Source: CBIFWW01 sp966186435
GTDB lineage: Bacteria > Pseudomonadota > Gammaproteobacteria > Enterobacterales > Enterobacteriaceae
Assembly (NCBI GenBank): GCA_966186435.1
Contig: CBIFWW010000002.1
Span: 1 to 64,000 of the forward strand
DNA length: 64,000 nucleotides
Direction of reading: 5' to 3'
Positions 46,993 through 57,908 of the stretch are shown here, piece by piece. The notes under the pieces are model-generated. The model was not told the DNA's origin, did no database searches, and saw only the letters and a list, made by a program, of their open reading frames with translations. The position numbers and the translations under genes are program-made. Each line of letters opens with the position of its first letter. Position 1 is the first letter of the stretch.

Positions 46993-48417
46993 TTAGTTCT
47001 CGTTATAAACAGGCAGCACAATTCGGAAACAGACATCCGCATCTGGGATGGCTATCAGTTGAAGTTCACCGTGCATGCGGCGCACACCGTCGCGGGCAAT
47101 ACTCAATCCAAGGCCGCTGCCTTTAACGGCACCTTTGCGTTGGATACTCCCCTGGAAAAATGGCTCAAATATCATGGTTTTTTCTGCATCGGGGATCGGT
47201 TGGCCGGTGTTTGCCACATCGATATACAGCTGTTCACCTTCTTGGGTGCTGCGAATCAGAATGTTACCGGATTGCGCACCATAGTGCACCGCATTGGAAT
47301 AGAGATTATCCAGCACGCTCATCAGCAACCCTGGTTCAGCCACGCAGCGCACCTCAAGCAATTCAGTACGGGTATGCATCATTTTAGCTCTGGCGGGCAG
47401 GCTATTGGCGGAAATTGCCGCCGCCGCCAGTGGGGCGGGATCAACCGGCTCCAGCATCGGTTCAACGTCCGCCAGGCGGCGGTTGTAATCCAGCAGCTGT
47501 TCAATCAGCTTTTGCAGGTTGCGGCTACTGTCATCGAGGATCGCCACCACCTCTTTTTGCTCCGCTGTCAGCGGGCCGACTACGCCGTCAGCCAGCAAAT
47601 CGGTGCCTTCACGCATACTGGCGAGCGGGGTTTTTAATTCGTGGGAGATATGGCGCAAGAACTGATGGCGCTGGGCCTCCAGCCAGGCCAGGCGCTCACT
47701 AAGCCAGATAATCCGCTGGCCCACAGATCGTAATTCCCTGGGGCCTTTAAAGGAAACGTCTTTACCCAGCGGCTGCCCTTCCCCCAGCCGGTTAATCATC
47801 CGCTGGATACCCTTAACCGGTCCGATAATCATCCGCGTGAATAAGAGCACCAGGCCGAGGCTGACCAGAAACAGTACCAGCGCCTGCCAGCCAAAGAACT
47901 GACCGCGCTCGGCAATGTCCTGCTGAAGCTGTTGACCACGGGAGAACACCACCACCCGGGTGGCCTGCACCATCTGGGAGTTACCGTCGGCAAAATGTTC
48001 CAGCCGCACCGCTGATTCCGGCTCCGGGCTGCTGTTTTTGCACTTCAGCACCGCCAGATTGTCGATATCGTCCCGCAAGCCCTGCCAGATTCGGTTATCC
48101 GGCAGCACCCCGGCTTGGGCATCCAGCATCCGGGCATAGCGTTGCAACTGGCTGTGATACACCTTTTCGAGGGTGGGATCGTCAAGTACGCAGAACTGGC
48201 GGTAGCTGCGCTCCATCTCCAGGGCGGCGTTGGTCATGGCTTCGCTGCGGCGGGCTTCCACCAATGTGGTTCGGTTGGTCTGGGCCGCCTGGTCGCTAAG
48301 CAGGTTGAGGCTTTGCCAGGCCTGCCAGGCCAGCACCAGTAAAGGCAATAGCACCAGTAAAAAGGCCATTATGACCAATTGACGCAAGGATCGGGGGAAA
48401 ATATGCCAGCGCTTCAA
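46993..48417 (-). CDS. glrK: Sensor histidine kinase GlrK (QseE)
   Basis: Inner-membrane kinase with two membrane segments (about 13-33 and 176-197), a periplasmic helical domain, HAMP, and HisKA with H259 in LRHISHELKTPLAS, then the ATP-binding domain (GSGLGLSIARDGVRRM). It phosphorylates GlrR, and envelope conditions are reported as its signal. Length 474 agrees with E. coli (475). It is the first gene of the operon, right after GlmY on the same strand, and may partly be read from the glmY promoter. Confidence 0.97.
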   Translation of the reverse strand: MKRWHIFPRSLRQLVIMAFLLVLLPLLVLAWQAWQSLNLLSDQAAQTNRTTLVEARRSEAMTNAALEMERSYRQFCVLDDPTLEKVYHSQLQRYARMLDAQAGVLPDNRIWQGLRDDIDNLAVLKCKNSSPEPESAVRLEHFADGNSQMVQATRVVVFSRGQQLQQDIAERGQFFGWQALVLFLVSLGLVLLFTRMIIGPVKGIQRMINRLGEGQPLGKDVSFKGPRELRSVGQRIIWLSERLAWLEAQRHQFLRHISHELKTPLASMREGTDLLADGVVGPLTAEQKEVVAILDDSSRNLQKLIEQLLDYNRRLADVEPMLEPVDPAPLAAAAISANSLPARAKMMHTRTELLEVRCVAEPGLLMSVLDNLYSNAVHYGAQSGNILIRSTQEGEQLYIDVANTGQPIPDAEKTMIFEPFFQGSIQRKGAVKGSGLGLSIARDGVRRMHGELQLIAIPDADVCFRIVLPVYNEN

Positions 48418-48510
48418 CGGTTTTATCTCAGTCAGCGGGGATGCCTGATGCTAACCGACCGGGCTGTTGCAGGAAAGGGGGGAGGCAGAGAAACCAGCGT
48501 CATAAACAAC

Positions 48511-48699
48511 AAAGGCAGCGCCATTGCGCTGCCTTTGTGGTGGAATCAGGCGGTGCCTTACTCAACGTGACGCCCGATGTCGGATAAGCAACCAGGTTGC
48601 AATTATCGCGTGGTGGACGGCAGGCACCTTAGAGTGCGTCATTCGAAGTTTATGTAGCACGTCCCGAAGGGGCTGACATAAGAGGGTGAATGAGCCACT
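48511..48699 (-). ncRNA. glmY: Small RNA GlmY
   Basis: A 189-base small RNA that sequesters RapZ and so protects GlmZ, raising glmS expression when glucosamine-6-phosphate is short. The 5' end (AGTGGCTCATTCACC), the conserved hairpin GCCCCTTCGGGACGTGC and the region CGTCCACCACGCGATAATTG match the E. coli RNA. A 10-bp terminator stem (AAAGGCAGCG/CGCTGCCTTT) closes it at 48511-48537. It lies between purL and glrK, exactly as in E. coli. Confidence 0.95.
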
Positions 48700-48710
48700 G
48701 TTGATAGTAA

Positions 48711-48726
48711 TGCACAGACCGTGCCA
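48711..48726 (-). promoter_or_regulatory. Sigma-54 promoter of glmY
   Basis: TGGCACGGTCTGTGCA on the minus strand matches the -24/-12 consensus (TGGCACG-N4-TTGCA) with one deviation; the -12 base lies 12 bases before the start of GlmY. A weak TACTAT that could serve as sigma-70 -10 lies further downstream. Confidence 0.9.
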
Positions 48727-48814
48727 GGAATTTAATTAATTTAATAATTGCTTTACATTCATGCAGTTAATTTAATCATCCCATCAATAATTAACGAGCA
48801 AAAAATAAGCAAAC

Positions 48815-48832
48815 TGTTACTAATTGGCGACA
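48815..48832. promoter_or_regulatory. GlrR box 1 upstream of glmY
   Basis: TGTT-N10-GACA, one base from the GlrR consensus TGTC-N10-GACA, about 115-135 bases upstream of the glmY start. Confidence 0.7.
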
Positions 48833-48877
48833 CTGTCAGCGCTTCGTTTATCAGCCATTTAATATCAACAACTTAAA

Positions 48878-48895
48878 TGTCACCTTTTCACGACA
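48878..48895. promoter_or_regulatory. GlrR box 2 upstream of glmY
   Basis: TGTC-N10-GACA, a perfect match to the GlrR consensus, 63 bases further upstream than box 1. The AT-rich DNA between the boxes and the promoter suits the IHF bending described for E. coli. Confidence 0.85.
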
Positions 48896-48910
48896 CCCCA
48901 TAACACTGAC

Positions 48911-48928
48911 TGTCGGTAAAACCCAACA
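48911..48928. promoter_or_regulatory. GlrR box 3 upstream of glmY
   Basis: TGTC-N10-AACA, one base from consensus, 33 bases beyond box 2 and next to the purL terminator. Three boxes agree with the E. coli arrangement. Confidence 0.65.
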
Positions 48929-48931
48929 ATT

Positions 48932-48948
48932 AGCCCGCCGAAGCGGGC
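48932..48948 (-). terminator. Terminator hairpin of purL
   Basis: AGCCCGC and GCGGGCT pair around a short CGA-type loop 30 bases after the purL stop codon; on the minus strand it is followed by AATTGTTGGGTTTT. Confidence 0.7.
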
Positions 48949-48978
48949 TGATTGCTGCCGGGCCGGAACCCAGACCGA

Positions 48979-51900
48979 TTAACCTAATTGGCGGCGCGCG
49001 TTGCGGAAGATACGCATCCACGGGCTGTCTTCACCCCAGTTTTCCGGGTGCCAGGAGTTGCTCACGGTACGGAACACCCGCTCCGGGTGTGGCATCATAA
49101 TGGTGACGCGCCCGTTTTCGCTGGTGACTGCGGTGATACCGTTTGCCGAGCCGTTCGGGTTGGCCGGGTACGCCTCAGTGGTGTTACCGAAGTTATCCAC
49201 ATAACGCAGCGCCACCAGGCCTTTGGTTTCAAGCTGGGCCAGATGGTTGGCGTCCCGCAGTTCTACCTGCCCTTCCCCGTGGGAAACCGCAATCGGCATC
49301 CGCGAGCCTTGCATACCCTCCAGTAGCAGGGACGGGCTGGCGGCCACTTCCACCAGGCTAAAGCGGGCTTCAAAACGGTCGGAATGGTTACGCACAAAGC
49401 GCGGCCACAGGCTACTGCCCGGGATCAGCTCCCGCAGGTTGGACATCATCTGGCAACCGTTACATACCCCCAGCGCCAGGGTGCCCGGGCGATGGAAGAA
49501 GGTTTCGAACTCATCACGCACTTTACCGTTAAACAGAATTGACTTCGCCCACCCTTCCCCAGCGCCCAGCACATCCCCGTAAGAGAAGCCGCCGCAGGCC
49601 ACCAGCGCTTGCATATCCGCCAGGCCGCGGTTGCCGCTGAGCAGGTCGCTCATGTGGACGTCGATGGCGTCAAAACCGGCGCGGTGGAAGGCTGCCGCCA
49701 TTTCCACGTGGGAGTTCACCCCTTGTTCGCGCAGCACCGCCACCTTCGGACGGGCACCACGGGCAATATACGGGGCCGCCACGTCTTCGTTTATGTCGAA
49801 ACTCAGCGCCACGTTCAGGCCCGGATCATCTTCGCGGGCTTTGGCTTGGTGTTCCTGGTCGGCACAGGCCGGGTTATCGCGCAGGCGCTGCATCTGCCAG
49901 GTGGTCTCCGCCCACCACATGCGCAGGGTACTGCGGCTTTCGCTGTAAACCGGGCGACCATGGGCTGTCAGCGTGAAACGATCGCCCACCTGCGCCTGGC
50001 CCAGATAGTGGACGCAATCCGCCAGGCCATGGGCCTGAAGCATGCTTTCAACCGCTTCACGGTCAGCCGCGGCCACTTGGATCACCGCACCCAGCTCTTC
50101 ATTGAACAGGGAGGAGAGCGCATCGTCACCGAGTGTGCCGATGTCGGCCTCAATTCCGCAGTGGCCGGTAAAGGCCATTTCCGCCAGGGTAACCAACAGG
50201 CCGCCGTCGGAACGGTCGTGGTAGGCCAGCAATTTGCCCTGGGCCACCAGCGCCTGAATGGCATTGTAGAAGCCTTTAAGCTGGGCCACGTCGCGCACAT
50301 CGGCAGGCTTATCGCCCAACTGGCGGTAAACCTGCGCCAGGGCGGTAGCACCCAGGCCGTTGTGGCCTTTGCCGAGGTCAATCAGCAACAGGGCGTTGTC
50401 AGCGGTGGAAAGCTGTGGAGTAACAGTGTGGCGCACGTCTTCGACACGGGCAAAGGCGGTGATCACCAGCGAAAGCGGCGAGGTCATTTCGCGCTGCTCA
50501 TTGCCTTCCTGCCAGCGGGTCTTCATCGACATCGAGTCTTTACCCACCGGGATAGTCAGGCCCAGCTGCGGGCATAACTCTTCACCCACCGCTTTTACCG
50601 CTGCATACAGGCCAGCATCTTCACCAGGGTGGCCAGCGGCAGCCATCCAGTTCGCGGAAAGCTTGATCCGTTTGATATCGCCAATCTGGGTGGCGGCGAT
50701 ATTGGTCAGGGCTTCGCCCACGGCCATGCGGCCTGACGCGGCAAAATCCAGCAGGGCGATGGGGGTACGTTCCCCCAGGGACATGGCCTCGCCATAGTAG
50801 CTGTCGAGGCTGGCGGTGGTGACCGCGCAGTTAGCCACCGGGATCTGCCACGGGCCAACCATCTGGTCCCGGGCCACCATACCGGTGACGGAACGATCGC
50901 CAATGGTGATGAGGAAGGTTTTTTCAGCCACCGCAGGCAGGTGCAGCACGCGGTTGACCGCATCAGTCAGGGTAATGGCATCACGGTTAAGGGCTTCGCC
51001 CTTAGCCTGGCGCGTCTCCACGTTGCGGGTCATTTTCGGTGTTTTACCCAGCAGCACATCCAGCGGCATATCAATAGGTTGGTTGTCGAAGTGGCTGTCC
51101 GTCAGGATCAGGTGCTTTTTCTCAGTAGCTTCACCAATGACGGCATACGGGGCGCGTTCACGTTGGCATAATGCCTCAAACAGCGCCAGTTGGCCCGGCG
51201 CAACCGCCATCACGTAGCGTTCCTGGGATTCGTTACACCACACTTCCAGCGGACTCATACCCGGCTCATCGTTAAGGATATCGCGCAGTTCAAAACGGCC
51301 ACCGCGGCCACCATCACTCACCAGTTCAGGCATGGCGTTAGACAGTCCACCGGCCCCCACGTCGTGGATAAACAGGATCGGGTTGTCTTCCCCCATCTGC
51401 CAGCAGCGGTCGATCACTTCCTGGCAGCGGCGCTCCATCTCCGGGTTGTCACGCTGAACGGAGGCGAAATCGAGATCCGCATCGGACTGGCCAGAAGCCA
51501 TAGAAGAAGCTGCCCCACCGCCAAGGCCGATATTCATCGCCGGGCCACCCAGCACGATCAGTTTGGCACCGGGCGGGATCTCGCCTTTTTGCACGTGATC
51601 GGCACGGATATTGCCGATCCCACCCGCCAGCATGATCGGCTTGTGGTAACCGCGCAGCTCCACGCCGTTATGGCTGTTGACCTGCTCTTCATAGGTACGG
51701 AAATAGCCGGTCAATGCCGGGCGACCGAATTCGTTGTTAAAGGCAGCCCCACCCAGCGGGCCTTCGGTCATGATATCCAGGGCGGTGACGATGCGCTCCG
51801 GTTTGCCGAAGTCCTGCTCCCAGGGTTGTTCGAAACCAGGAATACGCAGGTTGGATACCGAGAAGCCCACCAGCCCGGCTTTTGGTTTAGCCCCACGGCC

Positions 51901-52866
51901 GGTGGCACCTTCATCACGGATCTCGCCGCCGGAGCCGGTTGCTGCACCGGGCCAGGGGGAGATCGCCGTTGGGTGGTTATGAGTTTCCACCTTCATCAGG
52001 ATATGGGCCGGTTCCTGATGGTAGCCATAGGATTTGGCCGCGTGGTCGGCGAAGAAACGCCCCACTTCAGAGCCTTCCATCACCGCCGCGTTATCTTTAT
52101 AGGCGGAGAGCACGTGATCCGGGGTCTGCTCGAAGGTGTTCTTGATCATTTTGAACAGCGACTTCGGCTGTACCTGGCCGTCAATCACCCAGTCGGCGTT
52201 AAAAATCTTATGGCGGCAGTGTTCAGAGTTGGCTTGGGCGAACATATAAAGTTCGATATCGTTCGGGTTGCGACCCAAATCGGTAAAGGCATTCTGGAGG
52301 TAGTCAATTTCGTCTTCCGCCAACGCCAGGCCCAGACGCTGGTTGGCTTCTTCCAGCGCACGGCGGCCCTGCCCCAACAGATCCACAGCCTGAACCGGAG
52401 CCGGTTGCTGATGAGAGAATAGCTGGGCGGCGTCTTCCAGGGTGGCGAAGGTGGTTTCCATCATGCGGTCATGAAGATGCTCGGCCACGTCCTGGCGCTG
52501 GGCAGCAGTTAATGACAGGGCCTGAATATACCAAGCCACACCCCGTTCCAGGCGGCGGATTTGGCCGAGATCGCAGTTATGGGCAATATCAGTAGCTTTC
52601 GAAGACCAGGGGGAGATGGTGCCAGGGCGCGGGGTCACGAGGATCAGCTGGCCCTCAGGGGTATGTTCTGCCAGGCTCGGGCCGTATTTTAGCAGGCGTA
52701 CCAGACGCTGCTTTTCATCATCACTTAGCGGCGCATCCAGTTCGGCAAAGTGCACGTATTCGGCATAAATTCCGGTAACCGGAAGGCGGGCAGCTGCGAA
52801 CCCCGCCAGCAGTTTGTTGATACGAAATGCCGATAAAGCAGGTGAACCACGCAGAATTTCCATCAT
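48979..52866 (-). CDS. purL: Phosphoribosylformylglycinamidine synthase
   Basis: Large single-chain enzyme of purine synthesis that converts FGAR and glutamine to FGAM with ATP. The N-terminal domain, two AIR synthase-like halves (for example [32 protein letters not shown]) and the C-terminal glutaminase with nucleophile Cys in LGVCNGCQM are all present. The start [18 protein letters not shown] at 52866 gives 1295 residues, equal to E. coli; the 22-residue upstream extension covers the promoter. PurR control is expected. Confidence 0.98.
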   Translation of the reverse strand: MMEILRGSPALSAFRINKLLAGFAAARLPVTGIYAEYVHFAELDAPLSDDEKQRLVRLLKYGPSLAEHTPEGQLILVTPRPGTISPWSSKATDIAHNCDLGQIRRLERGVAWYIQALSLTAAQRQDVAEHLHDRMMETTFATLEDAAQLFSHQQPAPVQAVDLLGQGRRALEEANQRLGLALAEDEIDYLQNAFTDLGRNPNDIELYMFAQANSEHCRHKIFNADWVIDGQVQPKSLFKMIKNTFEQTPDHVLSAYKDNAAVMEGSEVGRFFADHAAKSYGYHQEPAHILMKVETHNHPTAISPWPGAATGSGGEIRDEGATGRGAKPKAGLVGFSVSNLRIPGFEQPWEQDFGKPERIVTALDIMTEGPLGGAAFNNEFGRPALTGYFRTYEEQVNSHNGVELRGYHKPIMLAGGIGNIRADHVQKGEIPPGAKLIVLGGPAMNIGLGGGAASSMASGQSDADLDFASVQRDNPEMERRCQEVIDRCWQMGEDNPILFIHDVGAGGLSNAMPELVSDGGRGGRFELRDILNDEPGMSPLEVWCNESQERYVMAVAPGQLALFEALCQRERAPYAVIGEATEKKHLILTDSHFDNQPIDMPLDVLLGKTPKMTRNVETRQAKGEALNRDAITLTDAVNRVLHLPAVAEKTFLITIGDRSVTGMVARDQMVGPWQIPVANCAVTTASLDSYYGEAMSLGERTPIALLDFAASGRMAVGEALTNIAATQIGDIKRIKLSANWMAAAGHPGEDAGLYAAVKAVGEELCPQLGLTIPVGKDSMSMKTRWQEGNEQREMTSPLSLVITAFARVEDVRHTVTPQLSTADNALLLIDLGKGHNGLGATALAQVYRQLGDKPADVRDVAQLKGFYNAIQALVAQGKLLAYHDRSDGGLLVTLAEMAFTGHCGIEADIGTLGDDALSSLFNEELGAVIQVAAADREAVESMLQAHGLADCVHYLGQAQVGDRFTLTAHGRPVYSESRSTLRMWWAETTWQMQRLRDNPACADQEHQAKAREDDPGLNVALSFDINEDVAAPYIARGARPKVAVLREQGVNSHVEMAAAFHRAGFDAIDVHMSDLLSGNRGLADMQALVACGGFSYGDVLGAGEGWAKSILFNGKVRDEFETFFHRPGTLALGVCNGCQMMSNLRELIPGSSLWPRFVRNHSDRFEARFSLVEVAASPSLLLEGMQGSRMPIAVSHGEGQVELRDANHLAQLETKGLVALRYVDNFGNTTEAYPANPNGSANGITAVTSENGRVTIMMPHPERVFRTVSNSWHPENWGEDSPWMRIFRNARRQLG

Positions 52867-52930
52867 CAGATCTCTCGTCTTCGAAGCGCCAGGCGACGCT
52901 TCATTGGGCGCAAGGGGGAAAACGGGCGTC

Positions 52931-52936
52931 ATTATA
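52931..52936 (-). promoter_or_regulatory. -10 hexamer of the purL promoter
   Basis: A perfect TATAAT on the minus strand, 65 bases before the purL start codon; the PurR box covers the expected -35 region. Confidence 0.75.
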
Positions 52937-52953
52937 ATAAATACCGGCCCCAG

Positions 52954-52969
52954 ACGAAACCGTTTGCGT
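52954..52969. promoter_or_regulatory. PurR box of purL
   Basis: ACGCAAACGGTTTCGT (minus strand) is a near-perfect PurR operator, apparently the same as at E. coli purL, at the -35 position of the promoter. Confidence 0.9.
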
Positions 52970-53134
52970 AGAAATAAAATGGCGATTGACGATTAGCCAT
53001 TCACGCCTTTATATGCGTTGTCTGGTTGCTAAGTGGAGCAATCTTAAGCAAAATGCCGTCCAATCCCATTCTTTTAATGCGTTTTTTATGGTTATTGTTA
53101 GCGAGTAAGCGAAGCTGTGCAGAGTATTAAATTA

Positions 53135-55154
<2,020 letters not shown>

Positions 55155-55186
55155 TTATACACAGCGCACAGGGAATGCTGAATCGC

Positions 55187-55819
55187 CTATTCCAGCTGTT
55201 GCAGCTGCCCGGCCGGGGTAACGCGCCAGCGGTGCTGGCAGAAGAACAGCAGCGGGTTGTCCTGATTACTGTCGCTGTAGCCACTGTAGAGACGCAGCGG
55301 GGTGCCGATTTGGCTTTCCAGTTGAATCACTTTTTCGTGGCCAAGACAGCGCAAAGGCAGCACCCAGCCGCCATAACCGCGCTGCATCTGGCTGGCGATC
55401 AATTTGACCGCGGGCAGCCAGGGGGTATCGCGGTACACCTGGGTAACCAGTGAAGCCGGCGACCCGGTGATCAGCCAGACATCAGCATTCTGGCTGGCCA
55501 GATAGGTGGTTAGCCGGGCCTGTACTACCGGGAAAGCCACCACCCGCTGGCGGAACCATTCAACAAATTCCCGCTCTTTGGCCTTCATGCTTTGCTCACT
55601 GTGGCCGAAGGTGCATCCCCAGAGTAGCAGGCTCATGGGCCAGCGCGCCGCCCGGCCTTTAATCAGTAATCCTATCCCGATTACCGGCAGTAACCCGAGA
55701 ACCAGCACGCTATTGAGCGGCGATCGGCGCAGTAAAAACCGTAGAAAACTACCGAACATATCCTGCTGATGTAAGGTGCCATCTAAATCGAAAAAGACCA
55801 CCTGACGCTGCTCTGCCAC
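55187..55819 (-). CDS. pgpC: Phosphatidylglycerophosphatase C
   Basis: HAD-family inner-membrane enzyme that dephosphorylates phosphatidylglycerophosphate. The motif FFDLDGTLH, a hydrophobic segment (about 33-55, VLVLGLLPVIGIGLLI), LITGSPASLV and the C-terminal YSGYSDSNQDNPLL match E. coli PgpC closely. The GTG at 55819 is chosen: GGGAG lies 5 bases upstream and the 210-residue product agrees with E. coli (211); the upstream TTG is less likely. It is 66 bases upstream of tadA. Confidence 0.93.
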   Translation of the reverse strand: MAEQRQVVFFDLDGTLHQQDMFGSFLRFLLRRSPLNSVLVLGLLPVIGIGLLIKGRAARWPMSLLLWGCTFGHSEQSMKAKEREFVEWFRQRVVAFPVVQARLTTYLASQNADVWLITGSPASLVTQVYRDTPWLPAVKLIASQMQRGYGGWVLPLRCLGHEKVIQLESQIGTPLRLYSGYSDSNQDNPLLFFCQHRWRVTPAGQLQQLE

Positions 55820-55965
55820 ACGCACTCCCTGTTTGCTCAATGTATCGAGCTTTAAGGTTACCAGATGGTGCAGGACTTTTCCGGTTCAGAAAACCATTGT
55901 TTAATTCAGATATGGGAAGGATTGGATTCGCCAGCTAACACTCTAGGGAATTTTTGATTGCGCGC

Positions 55966-55982
55966 ATGAATATATAATTCAT
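55966..55982. promoter_or_regulatory. Perfect palindrome upstream of yfhH
   Basis: ATGAATATATAATTCAT is a perfect 17-base palindrome about 90 bases before the yfhH start, at the -35 position of a TATAAT (55993-55998). A second dyad, ATAATTAGTCATTAT, follows at 55981-55995. It is the likely operator for self-regulation by YfhH. Confidence 0.6.
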
Positions 55983-55992
55983 AATTAGTCAT

Positions 55993-55998
55993 TATAAT
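55993..55998 (+). promoter_or_regulatory. -10 hexamer of the yfhH promoter
   Basis: Perfect TATAAT 72 bases before the yfhH start codon. The -35 region is covered by the 17-base palindrome, with no clear hexamer. Confidence 0.6.
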
Positions 55999-56070
55999 GG
56001 AATAGTTAATTCAATCCGGCGGGTAGACGATAATGGAAATAATAAAGCGCCCGCAAGTCTGGAGAAAGAT

Positions 56071-56919
56071 GTGAACTGCCTTTTTAGAATTCGCCAACGT
56101 TACCCTAGCCTGGCACAAAGTGACCGCAAATTAGCTGAGTATCTGCTGGAAAACCCCGCCAGCGCCCTGGAGTTAAGCTCACAGCAATTGGCTGAGCAGG
56201 CCGGTGTGAGCCAGTCCAGCGTGGTGAAATTCGCCCAAAAGCTGGGTTACAAGGGCTACCCGGCATTGAAGCTGGCAGTTAGCGAGGCCCTGGCCAGCGC
56301 CCCTTCCCCCCATTCCGTGGCGGTACATAACGCCATTCTCGGCGATGATCCACTGCGGATGGTGGGTGAGAAGCTGATCAAAGAGAATATGGCATCGATG
56401 CATGCCACCCTCGATATCAATAGCGAAGAGAAGCTGCTGGAGAGTGTGAACCTAATCCGCGAGGCCCGTCGCGTACTGCTGGTGGGGATTGGCGCTTCTG
56501 GCCTGGTGGCAAAAAACCTCTCCTGGAAGTTGATGAAGATTGGTATCAATGCAGTGGCCGAACAGGATATGCACGCCCTTCTGGCGACGGTACAGGCCAT
56601 GAGCAGCGACGATCTGCTGTTGGCGATTTCCTATTCCGGTGAGCGCAAAGAAATTAATCTGGCGGTGGAAGAGGCCCGCTGTGCCGGGGCCAGTATTCTG
56701 GCGATTACCGGGTTTACGCCGAATACGTTGCAGCAGCGCGCCACCCATTGTCTGTATACTATTGCCGAGGAGCAGGCCACTCGCAGCGCGGCAATTTCTT
56801 CCACCTGTGCGCAGAATATGTTGACCGATCTTCTGTTTATGGCGCTGGTGCAACAGGATCTGGAGCATGCCCCGAACCGCATTCGCCATAGTGAAGAGTT
56901 GGTCAGAAAGTTGGTGTGA
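56071..56919 (+). CDS. yfhH: MurR/RpiR family regulator YfhH
   Basis: A 282-residue regulator: an HTH_6 domain (1-77, LSSQQLAEQAGVSQSSVVKFAQKLGYKGYPALK) and a SIS sugar-phosphate-binding domain (about 125-260, VGIGASGLVAKN, ISYSGERKEI). It matches E. coli YfhH in length and sequence. Ligand and targets are unknown. It starts with GTG, with GGAG 8 bases upstream. It diverges from pgpC. Confidence 0.93.
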   Translation: MNCLFRIRQRYPSLAQSDRKLAEYLLENPASALELSSQQLAEQAGVSQSSVVKFAQKLGYKGYPALKLAVSEALASAPSPHSVAVHNAILGDDPLRMVGEKLIKENMASMHATLDINSEEKLLESVNLIREARRVLLVGIGASGLVAKNLSWKLMKIGINAVAEQDMHALLATVQAMSSDDLLLAISYSGERKEINLAVEEARCAGASILAITGFTPNTLQQRATHCLYTIAEEQATRSAAISSTCAQNMLTDLLFMALVQQDLEHAPNRIRHSEELVRKLV

Positions 56920-56939
56920 TGGGAACAGCAGTTGTTTGG

Positions 56940-57116
56940 TCAGTAAATAAGAAAGGTACGGCCCCGTGGGGGCCGTTTTTTGAAGCTGATGGTATCGGTG
57001 CGCATCATTTTCCAGACATGGACTCGGGTACTGCCGGTGTAAGTAATGCCGCGCACGATGTAAATATTGTCCCCGGCCAGGGCGCCGGGCAGCTTTTTTA
57101 CCCCGCTTAGGGGTGG
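56940..57116 (-). pseudogene. Unrecognised coding-like remnant beside the holin island
   Basis: A 58-codon frame without good start. It reads as plausible protein (LPGALAGDNIYIVRGITY, then TGSTRVHVWKMMR), but I do not recognise the family. It starts right after an in-frame TGA and runs across the yfhH terminator, so it is probably the end of a lost gene, possibly phage-derived. With the broken lysozyme start it fills the 333-base space between yfhH and the holin gene. Confidence 0.3.
56958..56981 (+). terminator. Intrinsic terminator of yfhH
   Basis: ACGGCCCC and GGGGCCGT pair around a 3-base loop and are followed by six T, 39 bases after the yfhH stop codon. Confidence 0.88.
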
Positions 57117-57158
57117 TCACATTATTGTTAGTCTGGCTGTGGATTTTCGAAGGTTCCC

Positions 57159-57266
57159 TTAGCAGCTCCTCCTTAAGCTCCCCGATCTGGATGCGATCCT
57201 GGATGAGCTGGATTGGTAGCCTGCAAAGCGCTTTAACAGCGCCATGCCGGTTTTACTGATGTTCAT
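57159..57266 (-). pseudogene. Truncated phage lysozyme start
   Basis: A 35-codon frame, MNISKTGMALLKRFAGYQ and then unrelated serines and a stop. The first 15 residues look like the start of phage lysozymes (MNIS-x-x-G-x-x-L-I/L-K-x-F-E-G), but the catalytic E-G has become A-G and the fold is lost. It overlaps the end of the holin gene by 14 bases and has GGAG 6 bases upstream, the arrangement normal for a holin-endolysin cassette. It is the remains of an endolysin gene, cut by a deletion. Confidence 0.55.
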
Positions 57267-57657
57267 TGTTTTCTCCTGTCCCAGAGGCATTGCCTTTGCG
57301 ATAGCGGGCCAATACCCGTAGCAGTACTGCCACCGAAACCGTAGAGGCTACCAATGCCCCCACCGCAGGCGAGACGCTAACCGTGACATGGGTATTCAGG
57401 TGATAGAGAGCCGCATTGATCAGGGCGGCGATAATTTGTGAAGCGGTGCCGGCACAGTAGATACCTCCGATAAAGGAAACCGCCCCATAGGCCGCCTGCT
57501 TCCATAAGCGAAAGCGTTGGGAAGTCAGAGCGTAGAGCAATGCACCGGCCAGGGCGCATATCATGACGGCGGGGGTAGCCTCGGGAAACCAGGCGGCAAA
57601 TGTCACCCCCGCTGAATCGGCGGTAAGCCCGGCGGCTGCGATCATTGGTTCAGACAT
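57253..57657 (-). CDS. Phage holin family protein
   Basis: A 134-residue membrane protein with three hydrophobic segments (about 28-45, 55-84 and 96-116), a short N-terminal part and a charged C-terminal tail (RYRKGNASGTGENNEHQ). It looks like a class of phage and bacterial holins that start MSEP...AAG and have FPEATPAV before the first segment. Holins form holes in the inner membrane at a set time. GGGGGA lies upstream of the ATG. It diverges from the S24 regulator. Its endolysin partner is broken, so it is a remnant or has a new role. Confidence 0.75.
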   Translation of the reverse strand: MSEPMIAAAGLTADSAGVTFAAWFPEATPAVMICALAGALLYALTSQRFRLWKQAAYGAVSFIGGIYCAGTASQIIAALINAALYHLNTHVTVSVSPAVGALVASTVSVAVLLRVLARYRKGNASGTGENNEHQ

Positions 57658-57788
57658 GGATTTCCCCCATAAAAAAGTTGAATATCACGCATCGTTCCCC
57701 CTGTTAGTCTGGTAAGGCCCTGAGACTGACCTGATGGATTTGCTATTACATTTTGCCTGATCAATCCATTTACGGATAGAAAATGCTC

Positions 57789-57809
57789 TATGCAAGTCTG
57801 TTTTGCATA
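57789..57809. promoter_or_regulatory. Perfect operator-like dyad between the holin and the S24 regulator
   Basis: TATGCAA-N7-TTGCATA is a perfect 21-base dyad in the 251-base divergent gap. TATGCA motifs recur at 57869-57883 close to the regulator start, so two operators for one repressor are likely. Confidence 0.7.
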
Positions 57810-57868
57810 AAACTATCCTAAAACGCATTGACGGGCAACCCGTTATTGGATTGCACTTCGTCACATTT

Positions 57869-57883
57869 TATGCAATTATGCAT
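57869..57883. promoter_or_regulatory. Second TATGCAA cluster before the S24 regulator
   Basis: TATGCAATTATGCAT includes two ATGCA motifs and lies 25-40 bases before the start codon of the regulator, where binding would block its own transcription. Confidence 0.55.
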
Positions 57884-57908
57884 TAAAAGACGATTAAGGA
57901 GCTGCCCC

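Noticed and set aside
51190..52422. 410-codon plus-strand frame inside purL
   Set aside because: Antisense of purL, which is conserved throughout.
56452..57120. 222-codon minus-strand frame from the holin side into yfhH
   Set aside because: Most of it is antisense to yfhH; only the intergenic part might be a remnant, and it is reported in another frame.
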